64,000 nucleotides of DNA from Marinobacter sp. NP-4(2019) (GTDB lineage Bacteria > Pseudomonadota > Gammaproteobacteria > Pseudomonadales > Oleiphilaceae): assembly GCF_003994855.1 (NCBI RefSeq), contig NZ_CP034142.1:1302001-1366000 (forward strand), read 5' to 3'. Shown here piece by piece: positions 16,549-25,277 of this stretch. Each line of letters opens with the position of its first letter. Position 1 is the first letter of the stretch. A model generated the notes under the pieces. The model worked only from the letters and a program-made list of their open reading frames with translations, was not told the DNA's origin and did not search any database. A program made the position numbers and the translations under genes.

Positions 16549-16923
16549 TTACTGGCGTTGATCGATTTGCTCTCTCAGAGAGTCGATGTTCCGGTTTATC
16601 TCAGCGACGGCCTGTTGAGCCTTGGCTGTTTCTGAGCGGGCACCGGCCAGTTGCGCATCCACGGATGCTTTTTCCAGCATGCGTTCGGCCTCAACATACT
16701 TTTCCTGATCAAGGAGTGCTTCTGCGTCGGCGACTCGATTCTGCGCCTGGTTGAGAAGGACCGGTTCGAATTCCCGTGCGTCCGCGGATACAGCTTGCTG
16801 TATAGAGGCTTCCGCGGTTTGCAGCTCTGCATCCGGCCGCTCACCGGAACTGGCACAGCCACCGAGCGCGAGGGTAATGCCCAGGATGCCTGCGGCCCTC
16901 AACATCGAATTATGTGTGTTCAT
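16549..16923 (-). CDS. DUF4398 domain lipoprotein
   Basis: A 124-residue lipoprotein. The signal peptide ends with the lipobox LALGGC, and the rest is a charged helical segment (DAELQTAEASIQQAVSADA, then FEPVLLNQAQNRVADAEALL) of the DUF4398 type, which it shares with the helical region of the downstream OmpA lipoprotein. AAGGAG lies before the ATG. The gap to the downstream gene is 24 bp, so the two form an operon and look like paralogous partners, one with and one without the wall-binding domain. Function unknown. Confidence 0.88.
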   Translation of the reverse strand: MNTHNSMLRAAGILGITLALGGCASSGERPDAELQTAEASIQQAVSADAREFEPVLLNQAQNRVADAEALLDQEKYVEAERMLEKASVDAQLAGARSETAKAQQAVAEINRNIDSLREQIDQRQ

Positions 16924-17128
16924 GCACTATCTCCTTCCGGTGAAGGATGGGGATTGGTGTCCCACCCGAACGATCGACACTCAGGTACTGCGATAATCCG
17001 GAGTCGAGCACTGACGTCCTTGCCAGAACGTCTATTGTTGCTACGGGTAAGATTAGCAGTCAGTTTTCATGCCGGCATGAAAGGTTGGCAAGAAAGCGGT
17101 AAGAAACAGGAGGAGGGCAGTGGCCCAC

Positions 17129-18724
17129 TTAGCGGATTTCGGCGCCACTATCTGCCTGAGAAAGGGTGGTACCCACCGGGGGCTTGTGGTGTAACGAGTA
17201 AAGGATGCGATCCAGTACAGCCTGACCATTCCACGCCGGGTCGGTATTCACCATTCCCACCACGGCCCAGGTAGTGTCGCTTTCATCCCGGGTATAACCG
17301 GCAATGGAACGTACGTTTTCCAGATAGCCGGTCTTGATCCGGCCCAGGCCATCCATACCGGCGTTACGCAGTCGTCTCGCCATGGTGCCGTCCATCGCGA
17401 TCAGGGGCATGGATGCCATCAAGTCGGCGGAAAAACGGCTGTTCCAGGCATGCTGAAGGATTTGTGCACCCTGGCGGGCACTGATCCGACCATGGCGGGT
17501 CAATCCGGCACCATTGTCGATGACCATGCCGGCGGTATTGACGCCTTTGTTCTCCAGCCACTCGTAAATCATACGGATGCCAGCAACGCGGTCATCGTGT
17601 TCGTCATCCTGACGGTTTTCCGCACCGATGGTCAGCAACAATTGGCGAGCCATGACGTTGCTGCTCCATTTGTTGATATCCCTCACCATGGTGACCAGGT
17701 CCGGGGACGTGGTTCTCAGCATCAGGCGGACATTGTCGGGGGTGGTGCCTGTGGTGTTGTCTCCTGCCAGTGTAATGCCCATCTCGGAAAGCAGGGATCG
17801 AATCAGTGAAGCGGTGTATTGTTCGTGTGGCAGCAGTGATAAATATGCGGTCGTGCGGCAACCCTGGGGCAGTTCGCCAGTGACCCGTACGGTGACCCGC
17901 TGGTCTGCGTGGAACACCGGCTCCCAGATGAAACCTCGGCGGGACGGACAGGGGCCTTCAGCAGCTGCGGTCACCCGGTTATCGATGACCACTTCGTCCA
18001 GGGCCGGGGCGCTCCACGCCTGGGTGCCCCGCTCATCGGCACGAACCTGGAAATGAATCAGGTTCAGGTTGGTGAGTACGCCCGATGGTTCCACCAGGAA
18101 TGGCGCGTAGGGATTGTCGCCGTTGTCATCGAATTTGGGCAGTCCACCGGCAATTTCGAAGTAATGGCCGTCAAGGACCAGGTCCCCGTTGATGGTGGTG
18201 ATGCCCATGCCGCGGAGCTCCCGCAGTGTGCTCCACAAACGTTCGAGGGTCAGCTTGGGGTCACCACCGAATTTAACGTAGAAGTTTCCTTCCAGTGTGT
18301 CACCCACCAGTTGGCCATCGGTGTAGAAATCCGTATTCCAGTGATGAGTCGGACCCAGGATTTCCAGCGCAGCGTAGGTGGTGACCAGCTTCATGATCGA
18401 GCCCGGGCTCATGAGCGCGTCTGCGTTGATGTACTGGTCAATGCCGGGGCCATTCAGGGGAATGGCAGCCATGCTCAGGGCGTCTTCATTATTCAGGGAC
18501 TTAACAGCGTAATCCCTGACCTGATTGCTCCAGGTCCTGGTTCCGGATTTGCCTGTTCCATCCTGCGCCATGGCAATCGGACTGCACGCCATGGCCAGCG
18601 CTGCGGTCGCGGCCAGGACGACGTTTTGCGCACGTGGGAGAACACGAGCTACTTGCGATTTACGTCGGCAATGGGAAGCAGGCTGTCGGAAGGGAGCTGT
18701 TGATGTGAACATGACCGGACTCAT
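17129..18724 (-). CDS. dacB: D-alanyl-D-alanine carboxypeptidase/endopeptidase PBP4
   Basis: A 531-residue peptidase S13 protein. A long basic N-terminus precedes a signal segment ending IAMAQD near residue 54. The SxxK motif is S109-I-M-K112, the SxN motif is in NKWSSNVMARQLL near residue 355 and the KTG motif in GRIKTGYLENVR near 470. The large insertion between SxxK and SxN, typical of PBP4, is present. It trims and cleaves peptidoglycan cross-links in the periplasm. The start is uncertain: ATGs at 18724 and 18712 both lack a strong ribosome site. Confidence 0.9.
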   Translation of the reverse strand: MSPVMFTSTAPFRQPASHCRRKSQVARVLPRAQNVVLAATAALAMACSPIAMAQDGTGKSGTRTWSNQVRDYAVKSLNNEDALSMAAIPLNGPGIDQYINADALMSPGSIMKLVTTYAALEILGPTHHWNTDFYTDGQLVGDTLEGNFYVKFGGDPKLTLERLWSTLRELRGMGITTINGDLVLDGHYFEIAGGLPKFDDNGDNPYAPFLVEPSGVLTNLNLIHFQVRADERGTQAWSAPALDEVVIDNRVTAAAEGPCPSRRGFIWEPVFHADQRVTVRVTGELPQGCRTTAYLSLLPHEQYTASLIRSLLSEMGITLAGDNTTGTTPDNVRLMLRTTSPDLVTMVRDINKWSSNVMARQLLLTIGAENRQDDEHDDRVAGIRMIYEWLENKGVNTAGMVIDNGAGLTRHGRISARQGAQILQHAWNSRFSADLMASMPLIAMDGTMARRLRNAGMDGLGRIKTGYLENVRSIAGYTRDESDTTWAVVGMVNTDPAWNGQAVLDRILYSLHHKPPVGTTLSQADSGAEIR

Positions 18725-18978
18725 CGTGTGTTATTTCACAACAATAGCCCAATTTTGCGGATCATACTATGTGGGAAAGCTCTACATGACGTTAAAAAAT
18801 GCCACTAGTGTCATTGTTTGCCTTGCACTTTTGTGACGAGTTGTAAGGTGTCTTTGGAATCAGGGGGTTAGTCGATTCAGGGGTGGCCGCCTTCCGAGTG
18901 TGCGGGTGATGAGCCAATGGAAATCTGCTCAGTTGCGTGATAATAGCGACCAACATTTATCGGTAATGAGGTTGCACC

Positions 18979-19749
18979 ATGTCCAATTTGATCGTCCACA
19001 ACATCAATGTGCTCGGCTCGGTAACCACGTCGTCATTAACAGCATGGCGTGGTTGCCTCGTTGTGAAGCAGGTCCCACAACCTGAAAAACCGCCGGTGCT
19101 CTACGATATGGAGGCTTGCCCGTATTGTCGTCGGGTACGGGAGGCACTGACGGCGCTGAATCTGGATGCCGAGATTCGACCGTGCCCGAAAGGGGGCCGT
19201 CGGTTCAGGCCGGAAGCCGAGGCTCTTGGTGGAAAACAACAGTTTCCACTATTGGTAGACGAAAACACGGGTAAGGTGATGTATGAGTCCGAAACCATTG
19301 TGGAGTACCTGTTCCGTCAATATGGCGGCAGGCCAGTCCCCGGATTCTACCGCGCCAAAGGCTATCAGCCAGCCCTTGGGTCACTGGCATCTGCTGCCAG
19401 TGCCTTGCGCGGGCTGAGAGCCGCAGCCGCGAAGATTCCAGAGCAACCGTTACACCTCTGGAGTTTTGAAGGCAGCCCCTTCTCCCGTCTGGTACGGGAG
19501 AGGTTGTGTGAGTTGGAGATTCCCTACACCCTTCACAACCTTGGCAAGGAGCACTGGACCGAGATTGGTCCGGCGAGGCAGCGCATCAAGCCAGGGCCCT
19601 ATACACCCAGCCCGGGTGGCAAGCGGGATGCGTTCTATCAGGTCCACAAGCGGGTGCAAGTGCCGTATCTGGAGGACCCCAATACCGGCAGGGGGCTATT
19701 TGAGTCGGCCGCCATCCTGAAGTACCTGGATGCAACTTACGCCGGTTAA
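18979..19749 (+). CDS. Glutathione S-transferase N-terminal / glutaredoxin-like protein with two thioredoxin folds
   Basis: A 256-residue protein. The first thioredoxin fold has the redox motif ACPYCRRVREAL near residue 48, a cis-Pro in QQFPLLVDENT and ESETIVEYLFRQYGG. A second, similar fold starts near residue 165 (LWSFEGSPFSRLVRERLCEL) without the CPYC, and again ends FESAAILKYLDATYAG. So the chain is a tandem pair of GST-N domains rather than GST-N plus an all-helical GST-C domain. GAGG lies seven bases before the ATG. The stop overlaps the convergent aldo/keto reductase gene end by four bases. The 254-bp gap upstream (18725-18978) shows no gene. Confidence 0.85.
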   Translation: MSNLIVHNINVLGSVTTSSLTAWRGCLVVKQVPQPEKPPVLYDMEACPYCRRVREALTALNLDAEIRPCPKGGRRFRPEAEALGGKQQFPLLVDENTGKVMYESETIVEYLFRQYGGRPVPGFYRAKGYQPALGSLASAASALRGLRAAAAKIPEQPLHLWSFEGSPFSRLVRERLCELEIPYTLHNLGKEHWTEIGPARQRIKPGPYTPSPGGKRDAFYQVHKRVQVPYLEDPNTGRGLFESAAILKYLDATYAG

Positions 19750-20555
19750 TCCCATCTTGGTGCGAACTCGGGGTTGGCAATGCGCTCGTTTCTGTCCAGT
19801 TGATCGATGGCGGCAATCTCTTCCTTGCTGAGTCTGATCTTCAATGCATCCAGGTTATCCTTCTGGTGCTTGGGCCGGGTAGAGGACGGGATAGGCGTTA
19901 CACCCTTCGAGATCGTCCACGCAAGGGCTATCTGTGCGGCAGAGGCATTATGCTCCGCGCCGATACGGATCAGGGTGTCATCTTCCATGACCTTGCCCAC
20001 CGCCAACGGCATGTAGCCCGTGACCGGGATGCCCAATTGCCGGGCGTGCTCGATGACCTTGCGGTTGTTGAGGAATGGGTGAACCTCCACCTGATTGGTA
20101 AAGATCGGGGTATCTCCCAATATGTCCTTCGCCTGATCCATTTGCGAGCAGGTGAAATTGGAAATGCCAATGTGGGTGGCCAACCCTTCGCGTTGGGCAT
20201 CCCGCAGTGCGCCCAGGTATTCGGACATGGGGACTTCATCGTTCGGGGAAGGCCAATGAATCAGTGCCAGGTCAACATGATCGGTCTTCAGCCGTGTCAG
20301 GCTGTCGTGGAGACTGTTGATCAGATCACTGGCGCGAAGTTTATCGTGCCAGACCTTGGTGGTCAGGAAAATTTCCCGGCGGGGGATGCCGCTGGAAACG
20401 ATGCCATCGCCCACTTCCGCTTCGTTTTCATACGCCTGGGCGGTATCGATATGACGATAGCCCAGTGATAACGCGCTTTTCACTGCGTCTCTGGCGTCAT
20501 TACCTTTCAGGCGAAAGGTCCCCATACCGATTTTGGGAAGTGCGCTGAATGACAT
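19746..20555 (-). CDS. Aldo/keto reductase
   Basis: A 269-residue NADPH-dependent reductase of the AKR fold. The catalytic Asp and Tyr lie in HIDTAQAYENEAEVG, Lys in FLTTKVWHDKL and His in VDLALIHWPSPND; the cofactor-binding end has ITPIPSSTRPKHQKDNLDAL-like residues. The ATG at 20555 has a strong AGGAGG eight bases upstream, so a longer start at 20603 is rejected. It resembles 2,5-diketo-gluconate reductase (DkgB) enzymes that detoxify methylglyoxal and reduce other aldehydes. Confidence 0.9.
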   Translation of the reverse strand: MSFSALPKIGMGTFRLKGNDARDAVKSALSLGYRHIDTAQAYENEAEVGDGIVSSGIPRREIFLTTKVWHDKLRASDLINSLHDSLTRLKTDHVDLALIHWPSPNDEVPMSEYLGALRDAQREGLATHIGISNFTCSQMDQAKDILGDTPIFTNQVEVHPFLNNRKVIEHARQLGIPVTGYMPLAVGKVMEDDTLIRIGAEHNASAAQIALAWTISKGVTPIPSSTRPKHQKDNLDALKIRLSKEEIAAIDQLDRNERIANPEFAPRWD

Positions 20556-20678
20556 GGTGTCCTCCTTTGCTAAATCTGTGTTTGTAATGTGGTGTTCGCG
20601 CACTGGTTCTTCAAGTGGCCCGCAGGTATCATGGCGGTCCTGTCATCCAATCAGCAATGCGGAACGAAAGGGCAAACC

Positions 20679-21092
20679 ATGCTGACCGGCCGATGCCTTT
20701 GTGGCGACATTACTTTTGAATACGAAGGACCTCTGGGGCCGGTTGCCCTGTGCCATTGCAGCCAGTGCCGTCGTGCTCACGGCAGCGCCTTTTCCGCCAG
20801 TGCACCGGTGCAGAAAGTACGTTTCCGATTTCTGAGTGGCCAGGAACGGGTACAGGAGTTTGAATCACGCCCCGGTAAATACCGCGCCTTCTGTGGCCGC
20901 TGCGGCAGCCACCTCTACAGTCGTGTCGATGCCATACCCGGCATTCTTCGGTTACGTGTTGGCGTGATCAACGAGCCACTTGGCAAGGGGCCGGCCCAGC
21001 ATGTTTTCGTGGGCTCCAAATCCGACTGGTTCGAGATCACGGATGACCTTCCCCGGTTCGAAAAAACCGAGAGAACCAACGACCCGCACTAA
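20679..21092 (+). CDS. GFA family protein (glutathione-dependent formaldehyde-activating-like)
   Basis: A 137-residue zinc protein with the GFA/CENP-V pattern: GRCLCGDITFEY at the start, LCHCSQCRRAHGS near residue 25 and RAFCGRCGSHLYSR near 70. The Cys pairs bind two zinc ions. The family is named for S-hydroxymethylglutathione synthase, but most members have unknown substrates. Start at 20679 follows the first conserved residues; a start at 20589 or 20631 would add an unrelated N-terminus. It is divergent from the aldo/keto reductase and convergent with the sugar dehydrogenase gene. Confidence 0.88.
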   Translation: MLTGRCLCGDITFEYEGPLGPVALCHCSQCRRAHGSAFSASAPVQKVRFRFLSGQERVQEFESRPGKYRAFCGRCGSHLYSRVDAIPGILRLRVGVINEPLGKGPAQHVFVGSKSDWFEITDDLPRFEKTERTNDPH

Positions 21093-21101
21093 GACCACTG
21101 G

Positions 21102-22238
21102 TTACTCCAGGGGCACCAGCCGATAGACTCTGCCATTGGCGGAATCGGTCAGTAACCATAGTACGCCGTCCGGCCCCATACGCACATCACGGATTCGTTC
21201 GCCGAGGTCTTCCAGCAGATCCTCTTCCTCTTTCACGGTTTCATTTTCAATGCTCAGACGCACCAGTTTACGCATCTTGAGGGCACCGACAAACAGGTCA
21301 CCTTTCCACTCGGGGAACCGATCCCCGGTATAGAACGCCATGCCGGACGGGGCAATGGACGGATCCCAGTAGTGCAGGGGATCGGTAATACCTTCCATGG
21401 TGGTTTTGTCAGAGATAATGGCGCCTGAATAGTCAATGCCGTAAGTGACTTTGGGCCAGCCGTAATTGTTGCCCGCCCGGATGATATTTATCTCATCACC
21501 TCCCCCGGGACCGTGTTCGTGACTCCAGATTTCGCCGGTAGCAGGGTGGGTAGTCATGCCCTGGATATTACGGTTGCCATAAGTATAGACGGTGTCGTTG
21601 CCGGTGGAATCGTCAATAAACGGATTGCCGGGCGCCGGATCGCCGTTGGTGGTCAGGCGATGGACGCCACCGGCGTCGTCACCGGTGTCCTGGGCGCGGT
21701 CCATCTCACCTCGGTCGCCAACGGCAACGTACAGATTTCCATCACGGTCGAAGGCCATACGGCCAGCAAAGTGGCGGCTGGTGTTGCCCCTTGGCATAGC
21801 TTCAAAGATAACCTCGACATCGGACAGGGTATGGCCATCAAGGGCCGCCCGTGCCACGCGCGTGGTCATGCCTTCCCCACTGACTTCGTGGGCGTAACTG
21901 AGGAACAGTGTTCGATTGGTTTCAAAGTCCGGGTGGAGAATGATGTCCAGCAAACCGCCCTGACCCGATACCACCAGTTCTGGCAGACCTTTGATGGGGG
22001 GCTTCTGCAGCTCCCCGTCCTCAATCAGGCGTAGCCGGCCCTCGCGCTCGGTGACCAGCTGCGAGCCGTTCGGCAGGAAAGCCAGGCTCCAGGGGTGTTC
22101 AAGGCCTTCGGCGACGGTAATCAGCTGGAAATCCGTTTTGTCGGAAGTGAATGTGTGACCAATGGCCGGCTGCGCGACACCTGATAGTGTGAGTGCGCCC
22201 AGTGCCAGCATGGTTGCCAGCTTCGTGACTCTGATCAT
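21102..22238 (-). CDS. PQQ-dependent sugar dehydrogenase (Asd/YliI-like)
   Basis: About 378 residues. A signal peptide ends near GVAQPAIGHTF. The six-bladed propeller of the soluble glucose/aldose sugar dehydrogenase family follows: EGLEHPWSLAFLPNG with the catalytic His, LVTEREGRLRLI, GGLLDIILHPDFETN, the LYVAVGDRGEM segment and GEIWSHEHGPGGGDEINI, which binds PQQ and calcium. It is exported and oxidises aldoses at C1 in the periplasm. The ATG at 22238 fits the AGGATGG spacing better than those at 22247 and 22289. No PQQ synthesis genes are seen in the window. Confidence 0.9.
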   Translation of the reverse strand: MIRVTKLATMLALGALTLSGVAQPAIGHTFTSDKTDFQLITVAEGLEHPWSLAFLPNGSQLVTEREGRLRLIEDGELQKPPIKGLPELVVSGQGGLLDIILHPDFETNRTLFLSYAHEVSGEGMTTRVARAALDGHTLSDVEVIFEAMPRGNTSRHFAGRMAFDRDGNLYVAVGDRGEMDRAQDTGDDAGGVHRLTTNGDPAPGNPFIDDSTGNDTVYTYGNRNIQGMTTHPATGEIWSHEHGPGGGDEINIIRAGNNYGWPKVTYGIDYSGAIISDKTTMEGITDPLHYWDPSIAPSGMAFYTGDRFPEWKGDLFVGALKMRKLVRLSIENETVKEEEDLLEDLGERIRDVRMGPDGVLWLLTDSANGRVYRLVPLE

Positions 22239-22331
22239 GGTGACCATCCTTTGTGAGCGTTTATCGGGGGCTGACTCACAGAATAGCACCTGAAGGACCT
22301 TCTTATTGTCCAGCCATTGTCAGCTTAAGTT

Positions 22332-22350
22332 GCAAATAATAATTATTCGC
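22332..22350 (+). promoter_or_regulatory. Fur-box-like site
   Basis: GCAAATAATAATTATTCGC is a near-perfect 19-bp palindrome with the spacing of a Fur box. It lies 36 bp before the start of the small membrane peptide, next to the iron-uptake genes. Confidence 0.6.
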
Positions 22351-22386
22351 ATTAAAGTGGTTTAAACACCACAGGGAGGAAATGGA

Positions 22387-22497
22387 ATGACACCCGAGCA
22401 GGAAATGATTGAAGGATTAAAAATAGCCGCCAGTTCCGGGCTGCTTATAGGCTTGGCCGCCATTGGCCTGGTATTGACCTCGGCTTTTGGTGGCTGA
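22387..22497 (+). CDS. Putative 36-residue membrane peptide, Fur-box upstream
   Basis: A short reading frame starting MTPEQEMIEGLKIAASSG and continuing with a single hydrophobic segment (LLIGLAAIGLVLTSAF) before GG and the stop. GGGAGGAA lies five bases before the ATG, a strong ribosome site. A Fur-box-like palindrome stands 36 bp upstream. Its 3' end overlaps the C-terminal codons of the FhuF-like gene on the other strand by 53 bp. I recognise no family. One transmembrane helix with a short acidic N-terminal tail resembles small accessory subunits of membrane complexes. Real expression is likely but unproven. Confidence 0.55.
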   Translation: MTPEQEMIEGLKIAASSGLLIGLAAIGLVLTSAFGG

Positions 22498-23260
22498 GCG
22501 TTGCCATGCGTTCCTTTCGGTAGATACCACAGGTTCCACAGTAACCGCCTTCCGGTAACAGATATTTAAGACAACACCCCTTGCGCTGGGGGATGGCGCA
22601 TGATTGACCGCTGAACTCGGCGGGTATCCAGTCAATAAAACGGTTGGCATCGCATTCAAACTGTTTCAGCCATGCCTGTGCAAGCTGGCATACGGCTGAC
22701 GGCTCCCCACGATTCCAGACTACGGAAAAAGGAGCTCCCAGCCCCAGACCAATACTGCTCCAATACGCGCCCGGGCTGATGCCGAGTGCCTGCCGAAAGA
22801 CCGGATACCAGTCATTCACCAGAGCTTCCATACCGCTGACAAATTCGTAAACGTTGACAGGGGCTGCAGTGGTCGCCAGAAACCAGCGCGGCAATGGTTG
22901 TTCCCCTGGGCGTAGTGTCCCGAGAAAGACCCGTTCGGGGTCCGGCAGGGGTGCGTTCCCGTTCAGGAAGAGTCGCAAGGTCAGTGGCGCGATGATGTTC
23001 AGCGCAAGATCCTGTTGCAGTACAGATAACTGTGCGGTGACAGCGCGCTTATCCTGTGCATGCGGATAATCGGTGCGAACCTGCTGGCGTAATAGTTCGG
23101 GTTCCCGAAGGCCCTGTGCCAGGGAAAACAGCGCGGGGCGGTTGATGTCCTGAGGCTGCAGCGCTCCGGTCAGCTCCGTATCCCGGTCCAGTCCAGCCGC
23201 GGCGAGCAGTTGACGGTAATGCTCCGGCCAACGACGGAGCTCCTCTTCAGGCGCGGCCAT
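22445..23260 (-). CDS. Siderophore-iron reductase (FhuF-like)
   Basis: A 271-residue protein whose C-terminal part carries the FhuF [2Fe-2S] ligand pattern: two adjacent Cys in RKGCCLKYLLP, then CGTC in GGYCGTCGIY, i.e. CC-x10-C-x2-C. Such proteins reduce ferric siderophores in the cytoplasm to release iron. An extra ~20-residue tail follows the cluster and overlaps the opposite-strand peptide gene. It is the last gene of the ABC uptake operon and overlaps the permease gene by 14 bp. Confidence 0.85.
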   Translation of the reverse strand: MAAPEEELRRWPEHYRQLLAAAGLDRDTELTGALQPQDINRPALFSLAQGLREPELLRQQVRTDYPHAQDKRAVTAQLSVLQQDLALNIIAPLTLRLFLNGNAPLPDPERVFLGTLRPGEQPLPRWFLATTAAPVNVYEFVSGMEALVNDWYPVFRQALGISPGAYWSSIGLGLGAPFSVVWNRGEPSAVCQLAQAWLKQFECDANRFIDWIPAEFSGQSCAIPQRKGCCLKYLLPEGGYCGTCGIYRKERMATLSHQKPRSIPGQWRPSL

Positions 23261-25277
23261 GACGGCTTAACCCCCACAGGAAGTAGATACCGCCAACCAG
23301 TGCGGCGAGTAATCCGGCCGGCAACTGACCGGGGAAAACAACAATTCGGGACAGGTAATCGGCGACTGCAAGCAGAAGCCCGCCAACCAGGGCGGCAACA
23401 ATCATCTGGCGGCCAACCGTCTGCTGACCCAGAACGCGGGCCAGATGAGGTGCAATCAGCCCTACGAAACTCAGTGGCCCGATCACTACCGTGGCGGAGG
23501 CGGTCAGTACCGCCGCCATCAGCAGAAGCAGAAAACGGGCCTTGGCGACCGGCAACCCCAGTGCGGACGCGGAGGTGTCGCCGAGGGGCAGAAGGGTGAG
23601 TGGACGAATGACCAGGCACAGAAGTCCGCAAATCAGAACAATGAATGCCATCAGTCCAAAGGCCTCGTTCTCGGAGATCAGCCAGGTGGAGCCGTACATC
23701 CAGTTCAGCAACTGCGAGGCCACGGTACCACCTGAGGCCATGACCAGCCGCAGACCCGCATCCATGAAGACATAAAGCGCGAGGCCTCCAAGCAGGAGCT
23801 GGTTGCCGGCAAAGCGGTGCTTACGCGCCAGCAGGATCAGCAAGCCGAGTGCCGCGGCGGCACCGAGAGTGGCGGCCCCCAGCTGGCCAACACGTCCGAC
23901 TTCCAGGCCGGACAATACAATCATCACCATGACCAGAGCCGCACCACCACTGATGCCCAGCATCTCCGGGCTGCCCATGGGATTGCCGGTCATGCGTTGG
24001 ATCAGTGTGCCGGCAAGTCCCAGGGCGACACCGGCAAGGGTCGCTGCCAACAGTCTTGGGCCGCGCCAGACCCAGGCCTCGTGCCATTGGGTGATGGCGG
24101 TCCAGTTCCAGCCATCCAGTCCCGGAGACCAGCCCATTGAAATCACGACGGTGAACAGCAGCAGGGCGATACCCACGCCACCGACCATAACGGGTGAGCG
24201 CCGTTTGGGCTGAAAGCCAGCCGGGCTCGACTCCTGGCCAGGCATATGATGTGTATTCCTGAAACCTTGCAGGGCCAGCAGTATGACCGGTCCACCAATC
24301 AGCGCCGTGGTGGTGCCCGTGGGTACCAGTGAGCCGTCACCCCAGGTGGAGGCCCAATGGGCCAGAGTATCGGCTAACAGCAGCAGGCCTCCCCCCATCA
24401 CTGTGCTCCAGAGTAAGCGGCTGCGCAGGGTGCGTGCACCGAGAAGTCTGGCCAGCACCGGCGCCGCGAGCCCGACAAATGCGACGACTCCGACCCGGCT
24501 GACTACGGTGGTACTCATCAGTACCACCAGTAACAATGCCAGTACACGTATTAACCCTACCCGGGCACCCAGTGAGCTGGCGGATGCCTGCCCAAGTTGC
24601 AACAATTGCAACGGTCGCATCAGCATCAACATGAGGAGTGCGAGCACCAGCACCCGTGGCCAGAGATCCATAAATGGACCCCAGTTGTTCTGGACCAGGG
24701 AACCTGCCCCCCAGATGAACAGGTTGCCGAGCCATTCCCCTTTTAACAGCAGGAAGGCCATGTTCATGGCGCCCAGGAAAAAGGTAATGACCAGGCCTGC
24801 GAGAATGACCGTCACCGGTGAAAAGCCCAGGCGCCAGGTCAGTGCGACCACCAGCCCTATGGCCAGTAATCCGCCTCCGAGGGCGGCCAGGTCCGGGCTG
24901 AAGGCAAGCAAGCCGGGCGCAAAAAGGGTGGCCACCGTCACGCCAAACTGACCGCCGGCTTCGACGCCCAGTGTCGTGGGAGACGCCAGGGGGTTGCCGA
25001 GGATCTGCTGGGTGACAGCCCCTGCCAGCCCCAGTCCACAGCCAATCAGCATGGCAATGGACACCCGGGGCGCCCAGCTGTAATGGGCCAGCACCGATGC
25101 GTAGTGATCGGGATTGAATGTCCAGAATGCGGAGAGTATGGCGGCAGGGTTCAGCTGGTTCAGCCAGGGCGTGGCGCTGGCGATGAGTGCGCCAAACCAG
25201 AGAATAACCGCCGCCACTGGCAGAGTGGCTGGAATAACAGGGCGTGCCGCCGGCACAGTGGAGGTGTCAGCGTACAT
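23247..25277 (-). CDS. Iron-siderophore ABC transporter permease, FhuB-type fusion
   Basis: A 676-residue protein made of two FecCD permease halves of about 330 residues each, as in FhuB. Each half repeats the family signatures: GAVTQQILGNPLASPTTLGVEAGGQFG and later GTLIQRMTGNPMGSPEMLGISGGAALV, then VAFVGLAAPVLARLLG and LSFVGLIAPHLARVLGQ. About 18-20 membrane helices are evident. Because both halves are fused, no second permease gene is needed. It overlaps the neighbours on both sides by 11-14 bp. By analogy with FhuB the substrate would be a hydroxamate siderophore; this is inference. Confidence 0.93.
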   Translation of the reverse strand: MYADTSTVPAARPVIPATLPVAAVILWFGALIASATPWLNQLNPAAILSAFWTFNPDHYASVLAHYSWAPRVSIAMLIGCGLGLAGAVTQQILGNPLASPTTLGVEAGGQFGVTVATLFAPGLLAFSPDLAALGGGLLAIGLVVALTWRLGFSPVTVILAGLVITFFLGAMNMAFLLLKGEWLGNLFIWGAGSLVQNNWGPFMDLWPRVLVLALLMLMLMRPLQLLQLGQASASSLGARVGLIRVLALLLVVLMSTTVVSRVGVVAFVGLAAPVLARLLGARTLRSRLLWSTVMGGGLLLLADTLAHWASTWGDGSLVPTGTTTALIGGPVILLALQGFRNTHHMPGQESSPAGFQPKRRSPVMVGGVGIALLLFTVVISMGWSPGLDGWNWTAITQWHEAWVWRGPRLLAATLAGVALGLAGTLIQRMTGNPMGSPEMLGISGGAALVMVMIVLSGLEVGRVGQLGAATLGAAAALGLLILLARKHRFAGNQLLLGGLALYVFMDAGLRLVMASGGTVASQLLNWMYGSTWLISENEAFGLMAFIVLICGLLCLVIRPLTLLPLGDTSASALGLPVAKARFLLLLMAAVLTASATVVIGPLSFVGLIAPHLARVLGQQTVGRQMIVAALVGGLLLAVADYLSRIVVFPGQLPAGLLAALVGGIYFLWGLSRHGRA

